The translations under genes and the position numbers were made by a program. 64,000 nucleotides of DNA, from assembly GCA_049509635.1 (NCBI GenBank), contig JBEKZS010000011.1, positions 1 to 64,000 of the forward strand. The letters are read 5' to 3'. This DNA comes from Roseiarcus sp049509635 (lineage in GTDB: Bacteria; Pseudomonadota; Alphaproteobacteria; Rhizobiales; Beijerinckiaceae). Under the pieces are notes generated by a model. The model was not told the origin of the DNA, did not search any database, and worked only from the letters and a program-made list of their open reading frames with translations. Each line of letters starts with the position of its first letter. Position 1 is the first letter of the stretch. Shown here in pieces: positions 13,366 to 23,633 of this stretch.

Positions 13366-14363
13366 AATTCGGTTCAGTTCCCGTCGCCGAGGCGGTCGGC
13401 GCGATCGTCGCCCACGCCGTCCGCCGGGACGGGCTCGTCCTCAGGAAGGGCCAGGTCGTCACGCCCGAATCGCGGTCGGCGCTGGAGGCCGCGGGCATAT
13501 CGGCCTTGATCGCCGCGCGCCTCGACGCCGGCGACATCGCCGAGGACGAGGCGGCGCGGCGCCTCGCCGCCCGCCTCGCCGGCGCCCATTTGCGCGCCGA
13601 GGGCGCGTTCACCGGCCGCGTCAACCTCTTCGCCGAACGGGCGGGACTGGTGCAGGTCGATTCCGATCGGATCGGGCGGCTCAACGGGGTCGACGAATCG
13701 ATTACCGCGGCGACGCTGGCGCCGTTTCGCGCGGTGGCGCCCGGCGACATGGTCGCCACCGTCAAGATCATACCCTTCGCGGTGCCGGGCGCGGCGCTCG
13801 ACGCCGCGCTGGCGGCCGCCGGCGAAGGCGCGGTCGGCGTCGCGCCGTTCCGCCCGTTGCGGATCGGGGTCGTCTCCACGCTGCTGCCCGGCCTCAAGCC
13901 GAGCGTCGTCGCCAAGACCCTGCGCGTGCTGGAGGCGCGGCTCGCGCCCGCCGGGGCCCGGATCGTGCGGGACAGCCGTGTGCCGCACGCGTCCGGCGCC
14001 CTCGCACGCGCGCTGGAGGAGATCGCGGGCGACTGCGAGGCGCTGGTGATCTTCGGCGCCTCGGCGATCACCGACCGGCGCGACGTCATTCCGGCCGCGA
14101 TCGAGGCCTCCGGCGGCCGGATCGACCATTTCGGCATGCCGGTCGATCCCGGCAACCTCCTGCTGCTCGGCGCGCGCGGCGCGCTGCCGATCATCGGCGC
14201 GCCGGGCTGCGCGCGCTCGCCGCGCGAGAACGGCTTCGACTGGGTGCTGCAGCGCGTCCTCGCCGGCGTGCCGGTGACGGCGGCCGACATCATGGCGATG
14301 GGCGTCGGCGGCCTGTTGATGGAAATCGCCTCCCGCCCGCAGCCGCGACTCGGCGATGGCTGA
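13362..14363 (+). CDS. molybdopterin-binding (MoCF) domain protein
   Basis: This 333-residue protein begins MKFGSVPVAEAVGAIVAH, the usual opening of a molybdopterin-binding family found beside xdhC genes. The C-terminal part holds a MoaB/MoeA-like fold with VIFGASAITDRRDVIP and PVDPGNLLLLG. The start is a TTG at 13362, overlapping the previous stop (TTGA); this is supported by the conserved N-terminus and has no good alternative. In several relatives this protein is fused to a nucleotidyltransferase; here that domain is the separate next gene. A role in handling MPT or MCD cofactor is inference. Confidence 0.78.
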   Translation: MKFGSVPVAEAVGAIVAHAVRRDGLVLRKGQVVTPESRSALEAAGISALIAARLDAGDIAEDEAARRLAARLAGAHLRAEGAFTGRVNLFAERAGLVQVDSDRIGRLNGVDESITAATLAPFRAVAPGDMVATVKIIPFAVPGAALDAALAAAGEGAVGVAPFRPLRIGVVSTLLPGLKPSVVAKTLRVLEARLAPAGARIVRDSRVPHASGALARALEEIAGDCEALVIFGASAITDRRDVIPAAIEASGGRIDHFGMPVDPGNLLLLGARGALPIIGAPGCARSPRENGFDWVLQRVLAGVPVTAADIMAMGVGGLLMEIASRPQPRLGDG

Positions 14364-14973
14364 CGTCGCCGCGATCGTGCTCGCCGCGGGATCCGCGGCG
14401 CGCTTCAGGGCGGCGGGCGGCGTCGGCTCCAAGCTCGTGGCGCCGCTGGCCGGCAAGCCGCTCGTCCGCCACGCCGTCGATGCGGCGCTCGGCTCGCGCG
14501 CGCGGCCGATCGTCGTGGTGACCGGGAGCGATCGCGACGCGGTCGCCGCGGCGCTGGCGGGCGGCGCGGTCGCCTTCGTTCACAACCCGGATTTCGCCGC
14601 CGGCCTCGCCTCTTCGCTGAAGGCCGGGATCGCGGCGCTGCCGGCGGACGCCGCCGGCGCGATCATCCTGCTCGGCGACATGCCGGACATCGCCCCGTCG
14701 CTGCTCGATCGTCTGATCGATGCGTTCGCCGGGGCGCCCGACGCCCTCGCCACGGCCCCGTTCCGGGACGGGCGGCGCGGCAATCCCGCGCTGCTCGCGC
14801 GCGCGCTGTTCCCGCGCATCGCGACCCTGCAAGGCGACGAGGGCGCCCGGGCGCTGCTCGACGAGGCGGCGCCCGGGCGGGTCGTGGCGGTCGGCGACGC
14901 CGACGCGGGAACCGCGATCGATGTCGATACGCCCGCCGCGCTCGCCGAAGCGCGTGCGAGAATGGAGCGTTAG
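14356..14973 (+). CDS. MobA/MocA-like molybdenum cofactor nucleotidyltransferase
   Basis: This 205-residue protein has the NTP_transf_3 signature AIVLAAGSAARF at the N-terminus, a KLVAPLAGKPLVRH nucleotide-contact segment and LLGDMPDIAPSLL near residue 100 with a metal-binding Asp. Members next to CO-dehydrogenase-like operons usually attach CMP (MocA) rather than GMP (MobA), matching the cytosine dinucleotide cofactor of this enzyme class. CTP specificity here is inference. The ATG at 14356 overlaps the previous gene by 8 bases. It closes the cox operon; a 189-base gap follows. Confidence 0.82.
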   Translation: MADVAAIVLAAGSAARFRAAGGVGSKLVAPLAGKPLVRHAVDAALGSRARPIVVVTGSDRDAVAAALAGGAVAFVHNPDFAAGLASSLKAGIAALPADAAGAIILLGDMPDIAPSLLDRLIDAFAGAPDALATAPFRDGRRGNPALLARALFPRIATLQGDEGARALLDEAAPGRVVAVGDADAGTAIDVDTPAALAEARARMER

Positions 14974-15162
14974 GCGGGGCAGGTTCGCCGCGACCCGCCG
15001 CGCCGGCGGCCGCGTCCCGTAAACGCCGGCGGCGAAAACGGGAAACCAAGCGGCGAGAAACCGATTGCCTGACATTCCTTCGCATGTGCAAGACATCCGG
15101 GCCGGACGGGCGCCTGAGCGAATTCGCGCGCAGCCGGCCTTCCAGCGCGAGACGGGACATCT

Positions 15163-15876
15163 GTGAACGCCTGCGGCGCCGTAAGGATTCGACAGCGCGA
15201 CGCCGGCCGGCCCGCGAGGGCGGCTGTCCGCGCCGCCCTGTTGGGCCTGGCGATCGCATGCGGGCCGGCCGGCGCCTGGGCCCTCGCCCAATCCCCGCCC
15301 GATTACGCGGCCGCGGCGCGGGGGATCGTCGATTCCCAGGGTCTGCAGACCGCGTTTCCCAACCCGGCGCGCGCCGATCCGGCCTACACCTCCTGGATCG
15401 ATCTCGACCTCACGCGCTGGCTGCTGTGGGGCGCCGTCGCCGCCGGCGCCGTCGTCCTCGCGCTGTACCTGGGCGACATCCTGCCGGGCGGGCGGCTCGC
15501 GCGGCGGGGCGGCTGGAGCGCCGAGGAAGCCGGACCGGGGCCGGCGGGCGCCGGCGCCGGGTTGGCCGCGCAGACCAGCGCCGACGAACTGGCGCGCCTC
15601 GGGCGGTTCGTCGAGGCGATGCACGTCCTCTTGCTGCAGGCGGTCGCCGACATGCACGGGCGCCTCGACCAGCGGATCGCCGATTCGCTGACGAGCCGCG
15701 AAATCCTCCGCCACGCCTCGGTCCCGCCGGTCGCCAGATCCGCTCTGGGCGAGATCATCGGCGCCGTCGAGCGCGCCTATTTCGGCGACCATCCGGCCGG
15801 CGAGAGCGAGTATCGGGCGTGCCGGAGCCATTTCTCGGTCTTTGCCGGCGCCCTGCGCGAGGGCCGGCGCGCATGA
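15163..15876 (+). CDS. DUF4129-type membrane protein at the head of a MoxR cluster
   Basis: This 237-residue protein has a hydrophobic N-terminal segment (about residues 22-43, possible signal peptide), a second membrane segment (about residues 86-105) and a C-terminal cytoplasmic region with an ELARLGRFVEAMHVLLLQAV stretch and TSREILRHASVP, characteristic of DUF4129. Such proteins sit beside MoxR, DUF58 and DUF4350 genes. The GTG at 15163 is used because no ATG is available in a suitable position. Its stop overlaps the next start (ATGA). Molecular function unknown. Confidence 0.75.
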   Translation: MNACGAVRIRQRDAGRPARAAVRAALLGLAIACGPAGAWALAQSPPDYAAAARGIVDSQGLQTAFPNPARADPAYTSWIDLDLTRWLLWGAVAAGAVVLALYLGDILPGGRLARRGGWSAEEAGPGPAGAGAGLAAQTSADELARLGRFVEAMHVLLLQAVADMHGRLDQRIADSLTSREILRHASVPPVARSALGEIIGAVERAYFGDHPAGESEYRACRSHFSVFAGALREGRRA

Positions 15877-17085
15877 GCGAACAGAGCCTGTTCTCGCCGC
15901 GCGTTCTGCTGCTCTGGGTCTCGGCGCTGGCGGCGATCCTGGCTCTGTCGCTCTATCTGTTCGCCTTCGGCGACGGCGCCCCCGAGACCCGGGCGGTCGG
16001 CCCGAGCGCCTATTCGCGTTCGGCGATCGGCTATGCCGGGCTTGCCGAGCTGCTGCGGCGCGCCGGCGCGCCGGTGACCAGCAAACGGATCGGCTCCGTG
16101 TCGGACGAGGACGCCGACAGCCTGCTGATCCTCGCCGAGCCCGAGGCAGCCGCCCGCTACGAGGCGACCGGCTTCCAGTTCGGTCCCGCGCGCAACGTGC
16201 TGGTGATCCTGCCCAAATGGCTCGGCGAGCGCGACGCGCGTCATCCCGGCTGGATCGGCCATGTCGAGGCGGCGCCCGAGTCGAACGCCGACTGGGCGCT
16301 CTCGATCCTCGGCCTCGGCGGACGGGTCGAGCGCGGCGGGCGCGACGGGGCGCCGTTCGGCGCGCAACTGACGACCAATCGCCTGGGCGTCGAACCGCAA
16401 CTGCCCGGCGATCTCCAATTGATCGTCGGCGGTTCGCTGGTCCCGATCCTGGCCACCGGCGCCGGCGTCATGATCGGCGAGAGCGTCTCGCGCGGGCGCC
16501 GCATCTGGGTCGTCGCCGACCCCGACATCCTGTCGAATCACGGCCTGTTCGAGGGCGCGAACGCCCAATTCGCGGGCGCCTTGATCGACGCGCTGCGCGG
16601 CCCCGGCGGCCGGGTGGTGTTCGACGAGACGATCCACGGCTTTGCGGCGCCGGCGGCCAATCCGCTGCGCGCGCTGTTCGGATTCCCGTTCGTCGCGGCG
16701 ACCCTCTACGGGCTGGCGGCGCTCGCCGTGGTCCTGTGGGCGGCGACGGGCCGGTTCGGCGCCCCCGAGCCCGCGCCCGTCCGCCTGCAGGCGGGCAAGC
16801 TCGGCCTGATCCGCAACGTCGCCGACCTCATCGCCCTGGCGGGCGGGCGGCAGGACGTAGCGATGAACTACCTGCGGCTGTCGGTCGACGACGCCGCGCG
16901 GCGGCTGCGCGCGCCCCGGGGCCTCGGCCTCGAGCGCCAGATGGAATGGCTCGACCGGGTCGGCGCGGCGCGCGGGCTGAAAGCCGGCGTCGCAGAGATT
17001 GCGCGCCGCCTGGTCGGCCAGCGGCAGGACGCGGCGCTCGCGCGCGCGGCGCTCGACCTTCACCAGTGGAAGCAGGAGATTTTGC

Positions 17086-17096
<11 letters not shown>
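15873..17096 (+). CDS. DUF4350 domain membrane protein
   Basis: This 407-residue protein has an N-terminal membrane anchor (about residues 9-28), a DUF4350-like domain beginning with SAYSRSAIGYAGLAELLRRAG, and a second membrane segment near residues 270-292, followed by a soluble tail. Proteins of this type accompany MoxR/DUF58 genes and resemble the GldG/ABC-accessory fold. It overlaps the preceding gene by 4 bases, and its 3' end overlaps the moxR start by 11 bases. Function is unassigned; an envelope-linked regulatory role is inference. Confidence 0.8.
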
Positions 17097-18041
<945 letters not shown>

Positions 18042-18042
<1 letters not shown>

Positions 18043-19352
18043 TGAACCCGACCCCGCGCGCCGTGCTGCTGTTCGCCGCCGGCCTGCCGCTGGCGGTGCT
18101 GCTGGTGGTCGCGCGGCCGGGTCTGTGGGGGCTGGCGGTCGCCTATGGGCTCGTCGTGCTGACCGCGATCGCGATCGACGCCCTGCTCGGGGCGCCGCTG
18201 CGCGCGCTCGCGATCGCGCCGCAGGTTCCGCCGAGCGCCGCGATCGGCGAGAGCGTCGCGCTCGCCTTCGACTTCGCCGCCCGCCGGGCGCCGCGCGACG
18301 TGCGGCTCGATCTGCTGCTCGAGCGGCGCGGCGCGCTGGAAGCGTCCGAGGGCCAGGCGCTGACGCTCGCGCCGGGGATCGCCGCGCGCGCGCTGATGGC
18401 GCTGAAGCCGCTGCGCCGGGGGCAGATCCACGTCGACGCGCTCTGGCTGCGCTGGCGCGGGCCGCTCGGCCTGGCGGGTTTCGTGCGGCGCGTCGCGCTC
18501 GACCGGGTGATCGACATCCTGCCCAACGTGCGCGGCGTGCAGAGTGCGGCGTTGCAGTTCTTCGCCCATGACGCGATCTACGGCGTCAAGGCGCAGCGCC
18601 AGCGCGGCGAGGGTTCGGAATTCGAGGCGCTGCGCGAATATGTCCCGGGCGCCGATCCCCGCCACATCGACTGGAAGCATTCGGCGCGCCACCGCAAGCT
18701 GCTGGTCAAGGAATTCGACACCGAGCGCAATCATCCGGTCGTCATCGCCTTCGACACCGGCCATCTCATGCTGGAGCCGATCGACGGGCTGCCGCGCATC
18801 GACCATGCGGTCAACGCCGGCCTGCTGCTGGGCTGGATCGGGCTGCGCGCGGGCGATCTGGTCGGCGCCTTCGGCTTCGACGCCCGGGTGCGGCTCTATC
18901 GCCCGCCCGCGCGCGGCCTCGCCAATTTCGCCCAGCTGCAGCGAGCCGCCGCGACGATCGCCTATCATTCCGAGGAGACCAATTTCACGCTCGCGCTCGC
19001 CGATCTGGAAAGCCGCCTCAAGCGGCGCAGCCTGGTCATCCTGTTCACCGAATTCGTCGACACGATCGCCGCCGAACTGCTGCTCGAGGCCCTGGGCCGG
19101 CTCGCCGGCAGGCATGTCGTCGTCCTGGTGACGCTGCGCGATCCCGCCCTGCGCGCGCTCGCCGACCGCCGCCCCGACGATTTCGTGACGGTCGCGGAGG
19201 CGGTGATCTCGGGCAATTTCCAGCGCGAGCGCCAGACGGTGCTTGAGCGGATGGAGCGCATGGGGCTGCATTGCCTCGACGTCGCGGCGGGCGAACTGGG
19301 AATCGCGCTGATCAATCGCTACCTGATGATCAAGCAGCGGGGCCTGCTGTGA
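18042..19352 (+). CDS. DUF58 / VWA-like protein, partner of MoxR
   Basis: This 436-residue protein has two N-terminal membrane segments (about residues 8-25 and 27-45), an Ig-like middle region and the DUF58 signature GSEFEALREYVPGADPRHID followed by WKHSARHRKLLVKEF. The C-terminal part is VWA-like, with VIAFDTGHLM in place of a canonical DxSxS MIDAS, so metal binding may be weak. It is coupled to moxR (TGATG) and to the next gene (GTGA). Expected to be membrane-anchored with a cytoplasmic DUF58 domain. Confidence 0.88.
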
Positions 19353-20404
19353 GCGCCGTGCCGATCGACGGCCCGCCGCCGCTCGACCCCGGCGAGCCGC
19401 GTCCGGCGATCGTCCTGCGCTCGAGCGAATTCCGGCGCGGGCGCGAACAGGGCTGGCGCGACCTCGAGGCGCTCGTCGACAAGGCCGAGCGGCGCGGCGT
19501 CGGCGCGCTCGACGTCGCGGAACTGCAGCGGCTGCCCCAGCTCTATCGCGCGACCCTGTCGTCGCTGTCGGTCGCGCGCACCATCGCGCTCGATCGCAAT
19601 CTCCTGCAGTATGTCGACGCGCTGTCGCTGCGCGCCTATCTGACCGTCTACGGGCCCCGCCAGAGCCTGCTCGAGGGGGCGCGCGATTTCGTGACGCGCG
19701 GCTTTCCCGCCGCGGTGCGCGCATCGGTGTGGCCGATCCTGCTCGCCTTTCTGGCGATCCTCGCCGGGACGCTCGCCGGCTTCTGGCTGGTCACCGGCGA
19801 CGAGGCCTGGCTGACGGCGCTCGTTCCCGACACCATGGCGGGCGGGCGGGGGGTCCATTCGACGCGCCAGCAGCTGCTCGACGACGAGATATTCGCGCCA
19901 TGGCCGGGCTTCGCCAAGTCCTTCGTGGTGTTCGCCAATTTCCTGTTCCAGCACAATACGGTGATCGGGATCATGACCTTCGGGCTCGGCGTCGCGGCGG
20001 GCGCGCCGACCGTCCTGCTGCTCGCCTATCAGGGCCTCGTGTTCGGCGCCTTCATCGGGCTCCACTACGATCGCGGCCTGCTCGTCGATTTTCTCGGCTG
20101 GGTGTCGATCCATGGGGTCACCGAATTCGGCGCGATCATCCTGTGCGGGGCAGGGGGGCTCGTCATCGCCCGCAGCATCCTGTTTCCCGGCCGCCATTCC
20201 AGGATCGAGAATCTCGCGATCAACGGCCAGACCGCGGCGCGGCTGGCGGTCGGGGCGGTCGCGATGTTCTTCTTTGCCGGGCTCATCGAAGGCGGCCTGC
20301 GCCAGCTCGTCGCCAGCACCGGCGGCCGGCTGGCGTTTTCGGCGATGACCGCCCTCGTCTGGGGCTCCTATTTCACCTTCGCCGGCCGGAGTCCGCGCCG
20401 ATGA
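19349..20404 (+). CDS. SpoIIM-like (stage II sporulation protein M family) membrane protein
   Basis: This 351-residue protein begins with a soluble helical region (about residues 1-115) containing RSSEFRRGREQGWRDLEALV, then about five membrane segments with NFLFQHNTVIGIMTFGLG and SIHGVTEFGAIILCGAGG, the hallmarks of the SpoIIM superfamily. In non-sporulating proteobacteria such proteins commonly accompany RDD and MoxR genes; their activity is not established. The GTG at 19349 overlaps the DUF58 stop (GTGA), and its stop overlaps the RDD start (ATGA). Confidence 0.87.
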   Translation: MSAVPIDGPPPLDPGEPRPAIVLRSSEFRRGREQGWRDLEALVDKAERRGVGALDVAELQRLPQLYRATLSSLSVARTIALDRNLLQYVDALSLRAYLTVYGPRQSLLEGARDFVTRGFPAAVRASVWPILLAFLAILAGTLAGFWLVTGDEAWLTALVPDTMAGGRGVHSTRQQLLDDEIFAPWPGFAKSFVVFANFLFQHNTVIGIMTFGLGVAAGAPTVLLLAYQGLVFGAFIGLHYDRGLLVDFLGWVSIHGVTEFGAIILCGAGGLVIARSILFPGRHSRIENLAINGQTAARLAVGAVAMFFFAGLIEGGLRQLVASTGGRLAFSAMTALVWGSYFTFAGRSPRR

Positions 20405-21279
20405 CCGCCTCCACCGACCGGGTCGACCAATTGCTCGGCGGCGCCGTCCGCAGCCGGCGCGAGATCGTCACGCCCGAGGGGGTCGCGCTGCACGTCGAAC
20501 TCGCCGAACATGGCGAGCGCGCCGCCGCCTTCCTGATCGACATGACGATCTGGCTCGGCGTCGCGATCTTCAGCTATCTCGTCGTCGTCGCCGTGCTCGT
20601 CCAGACGCACGCGATCGGCGTCGCGGTCACGATCGTGCTGTTCATCGGCTTCTTCGTGCGCAATCTCTACTTCATCTATTTCGAACTCGCCTGGCAGGGC
20701 GCGACGCCCGGCAAGCGGATCAACCGGCTGCGCGTGATCGACCGCGCGGGGGGTCCATTGACCGCGGGCGCGGTGATCGCGCGCAACCTGACGCGCGAGG
20801 TCGAGGTCTTCCTGCCGCTGGGAGTGATCCTCGCGGGGGCCGCCGGCGGCGCCGCCAATGTCGTGCTCGGCGTCTGGCTGCTGCTGCTGACCGCGATGCC
20901 GCTGTTCAACCGCGACCGCATGCGCGGCGGCGACCTCATCGCCGGCACCATCGTGATCGCCCTGCCCAAGCGGCTTCTGCTCGCCGATCTCGCCGAGGCG
21001 CGCGCGGCCTATGCGTTCACCAGCGCCCAGCTCGCCGCCTATGGCGCCTTCGAGCTGCAGGTGCTCGAGGAGCTGCTGCGCAAGCCGCGCACCCACGAGA
21101 GCGTACAGGCGCTCGAGGACGTGAGCGCGCGCATCCGGCGCAGGATCGGCTGGAGCGGACCGCCGCCGCAGCGGACGGTCGAGTTCCTCACCGAATTCTA
21201 CGCCGCCGAGCGCGCCTATCTCGAGCGCGAACAGCTCTACGGGCGCGCGCGCGCCGACAAGAACGCGCCCGCGGGTTAG
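20401..21279 (+). CDS. RDD family membrane protein
   Basis: This 292-residue protein carries an RDD domain (residues ~30-180) with GERAAAFLIDMTIWLG, the conserved GATPGKRINRLRVIDRAGG and NRDRMRGGDLIAGT. The C-terminal ~110 residues are soluble and helical. The RDD Arg/Asp/Asp pattern is partly visible (ER-AAFLID). It closes the six-gene MoxR cluster and converges on the next minus-strand gene; the two stop codons overlap (TTAG at 21276-21279), leaving no room for a terminator between them. Confidence 0.88.
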   Translation: MTASTDRVDQLLGGAVRSRREIVTPEGVALHVELAEHGERAAAFLIDMTIWLGVAIFSYLVVVAVLVQTHAIGVAVTIVLFIGFFVRNLYFIYFELAWQGATPGKRINRLRVIDRAGGPLTAGAVIARNLTREVEVFLPLGVILAGAAGGAANVVLGVWLLLLTAMPLFNRDRMRGGDLIAGTIVIALPKRLLLADLAEARAAYAFTSAQLAAYGAFELQVLEELLRKPRTHESVQALEDVSARIRRRIGWSGPPPQRTVEFLTEFYAAERAYLEREQLYGRARADKNAPAG

Positions 21280-22181
21280 TCGAACGCGCTCGCGAGCTGC
21301 TCGGCGTCGACGCCCTCGCGGGCGGCGCGCAGGTGAACATAGAGAACCCCGAGCGCGACCTGACCGAAGGCGCCGAACTGGACTCCGAGGGGGAAGACGA
21401 AGACGACGCACAGGGCGTGGCCGGGAGTCGACGCGAACCGGACGAGATAGAAGACGAGATAGAAGACGAGCGCGGGGCTCAGATCCAACACGAGGAGGAT
21501 GCCGACGACGCGCCACCGGTCGCCCTTGGTCAGCTCGACGCTGCGCCAAAGGCTCTCCAGCGGCCCCAGCCCCTCGACGACGCCGACGGGAATTGCGACC
21601 GCGAACAAGCTCATGACGATCACGCCGGCAATGGTCACGGCGGCGAATCCCAGCTCCAGCCGCGGCCCGTCGAGGAGCATCGCGCCGTGTAGCGGAGGCA
21701 ATATTCTCGAGACGGCAACGGTCAGCACGGCCGCTCCCAGCATGCGGCACAGCTCATAAAGCAGCTTCACGATGATCGACGAACGCGATCGCGACAGCGC
21801 GGAGGCGAACGCCTCGTCGAGGGAGACGTCCCGATGCCTGGCGTCCTGGAACGCCATCAAGCAGATCGCCGCATGGGCGACGGCGAAGGAGGCGGCCTCA
21901 GCGCAGCAGATGGTGACGATCGCGACGATGGAGCTGCCGGACGTGAGGAACGCCCAGGGACTGGCCGCAACCCCCCACGCAAATCCGAGAGTCGCGAATA
22001 GTGCTGTCGTAACGACGATGCCCGTCACCGAGGTGGCCATGACGATCGCGCCGCAACACCCGCGCCAGCGCCCCGCGAATATCGCGAACGCCTGGGTCAA
22101 CACGTCGCCGAGGTTGATCGTCGAAGGCCGGCGCGCCGGAATGCGCGAGCGCCCGAACGTCGTCGCCGAAGGATAGGCCAT
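21276..22181 (-). CDS. tandem membrane protein paralog 1 (GPDPase membrane-domain-like)
   Basis: This 301-residue protein has about six membrane segments and belongs to a family with four copies in this window. Shared landmarks are GDVLTQAFAIFAGRW near residue 25, an AIPVGVVEGLGPLESLWRS-type segment followed by LTKGDRWRV, and the C-terminal LRAAREGVDAEQLASAFD. The layout resembles the membrane domain found in some glycerophosphodiester phosphodiesterases, but without a catalytic domain. The ATG at 22181 follows CGGGAG by six bases; a GTG at 22196 is less well placed. Function unknown. Confidence 0.78.
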   Translation of the reverse strand: MAYPSATTFGRSRIPARRPSTINLGDVLTQAFAIFAGRWRGCCGAIVMATSVTGIVVTTALFATLGFAWGVAASPWAFLTSGSSIVAIVTICCAEAASFAVAHAAICLMAFQDARHRDVSLDEAFASALSRSRSSIIVKLLYELCRMLGAAVLTVAVSRILPPLHGAMLLDGPRLELGFAAVTIAGVIVMSLFAVAIPVGVVEGLGPLESLWRSVELTKGDRWRVVGILLVLDLSPALVFYLVFYLVRFASTPGHALCVVFVFPLGVQFGAFGQVALGVLYVHLRAAREGVDAEQLASAFD

Positions 22182-22932
22182 TTCAGTCTCCCGCACTTCC
22201 TTTCGGGCAAGCTGGGGCGAAACCCGTTCAACAAGGCTTAAGAAACCGAAGCGCCGCGGCGCGGCGCTGCGGAGACGGTTAAGGCCCGGCGCCGGCCCGC
22301 GCCGGAGCGCCGTTCAGCCCATGGCGGCGATCGGCCCGCGGCCCGTCCGCGCCGCCCGGGTCCGGGTGCGGTGAAGCTTTTGGAAATCCATTTTCTGGGG
22401 TTTTGAGCGATTTCAAGCGCTTGCGGGCAAAAAGAAACCGTTTGGAGGCGCCCGCGCTGTTTCGTCGCTCGAACCGCCGCGGGAGCGGCGGCGATTGAAC
22501 GAGGACGAATGGCGCCGCGAACGAACCAGACGCGCCAACCGCGAGCATCGCCTCGTTGGACGCTTGTCGATGTTGAAAGAGCGTGCGCCGTGGGAGTTAC
22601 GCAAGGATCGACCCCTTTCGAATTCCGGTCACGATTCCCCGACCAGCCGCCGCCCGGCCCGCGCCCCGAGTATGCGGAGCATGTCAGGAAAATTAGAACA
22701 TGACAACCAGAAATTCCGATAAGGAGAATAAATGAGGCGTGGCGCTGGGAGCGGCCAGCGGCGCCGACCGAGCGGGGACGGGCGCCCGCCCGGCGTGAGC
22801 GCCGCGACGACCCACCGTGCCGGCCGATTGCTGCGCGCGCATCCCGTGATTGCCGGCGCTACCGAGACGTGCGCTGATGCCGGCCCACAGGAGGAGTTCA
22901 CAGATCGCGCCAGTTTCCACGACGCACCCCCA
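22182..22932. other. 751-base gap between paralog 1 and the interrupted paralog 2
   Basis: I see no gene I can support here. The part near paralog 1 contains TCAACAAGGCTTAAG (22228-22242) and GGTTAAG (22277-22283), both also present upstream of paralog 4. A lower-GC patch lies at about 22370-22445. A textbook AAGGAG followed by ATG occurs at 22722-22734 on the plus strand, but the frame it opens reads antisense through paralog 2 and looks like a shadow. Confidence 0.4.
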
Positions 22933-23610
22933 CTAGTCGAAAACCCGTCCGACCTCATCGACGTCGACGCCCTCGCGCGCGCCGCGCAGCCGGGCGTAGA
23001 GCACGGCGATCGTCACCGCGGTGAAGACGCCGACGGCGATCCGGAACGGGGCCGAGACGACCGTCGCGGCGCGCTCGCCGGCGAGGCGAATCGTCGCCTC
23101 TGCGACCAACGCGTCGACCACCCCGCCGCCGCCGTAGAGCAGGACGAGCAGCCCGAACACGCGCCAGCGATTGCCCGTGGTCAGGAATGCGCTGCGCGCG
23201 AGGCTGCGAATCGGCCCCAGTTGCTCGACGACGCAGGCAGGGATCGCGACTGCGGCGAGAGACAGCGCCAGCCGCCCGGGAGCGATGAGAACCAGTCCGA
23301 GCGCCGCGCCGAAGGCGACCGCGGCGGCCGCGAGCGCGGAGCAGACGAGCGCGAAGATGGCGGGCTATGTCGGGATATCGAGCCGGGGCGGCGAGGCTTC
23401 CATTTGCGAGAGATCGCCCACCTGCACGACCAAATCGGGCGGCCAGGTCGCGGCCGCGAACAGCGCGGCGCCGGGCGCCATCATCGCGCGGAAGCCGAGC
23501 CCGCGCGCGGCGAACAGTCGCGACGCCGCGGACAGCACGTCGCCGACGCGGACCACGGTCGGCGCGCCGTCGCGCGTCAGGTCCAGGCCGCTCGGCGCGA
23601 GATCGGCCAT
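22933..23610 (-). pseudogene. tandem membrane protein paralog 2, interrupted by an in-frame amber codon
   Basis: An ATG at 23610 with a GAGGG ribosome binding site opens a frame with the family start (RVGDVLSAASRLFAARG), then hits TAG at 23367-23365 (codon 82). Beyond it the same frame continues without shift to a normal family C-terminus: VAIPACVVEQLGPIRSLARS, LTTGNRWRVFG and LRGAREGVDVDEVGRVFD. Total length would be about 224 residues, 20-75 shorter than its paralogs; about 30 residues appear missing around the interruption, corresponding to a loop and part of a membrane segment. I read it as a recent pseudogene with a deletion and a nonsense codon. Two separate short proteins or stop-codon readthrough are less likely. 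Confidence 0.75.
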
Positions 23611-23633
23611 CGCCCGTCCCTCGGGGGCGGCGA

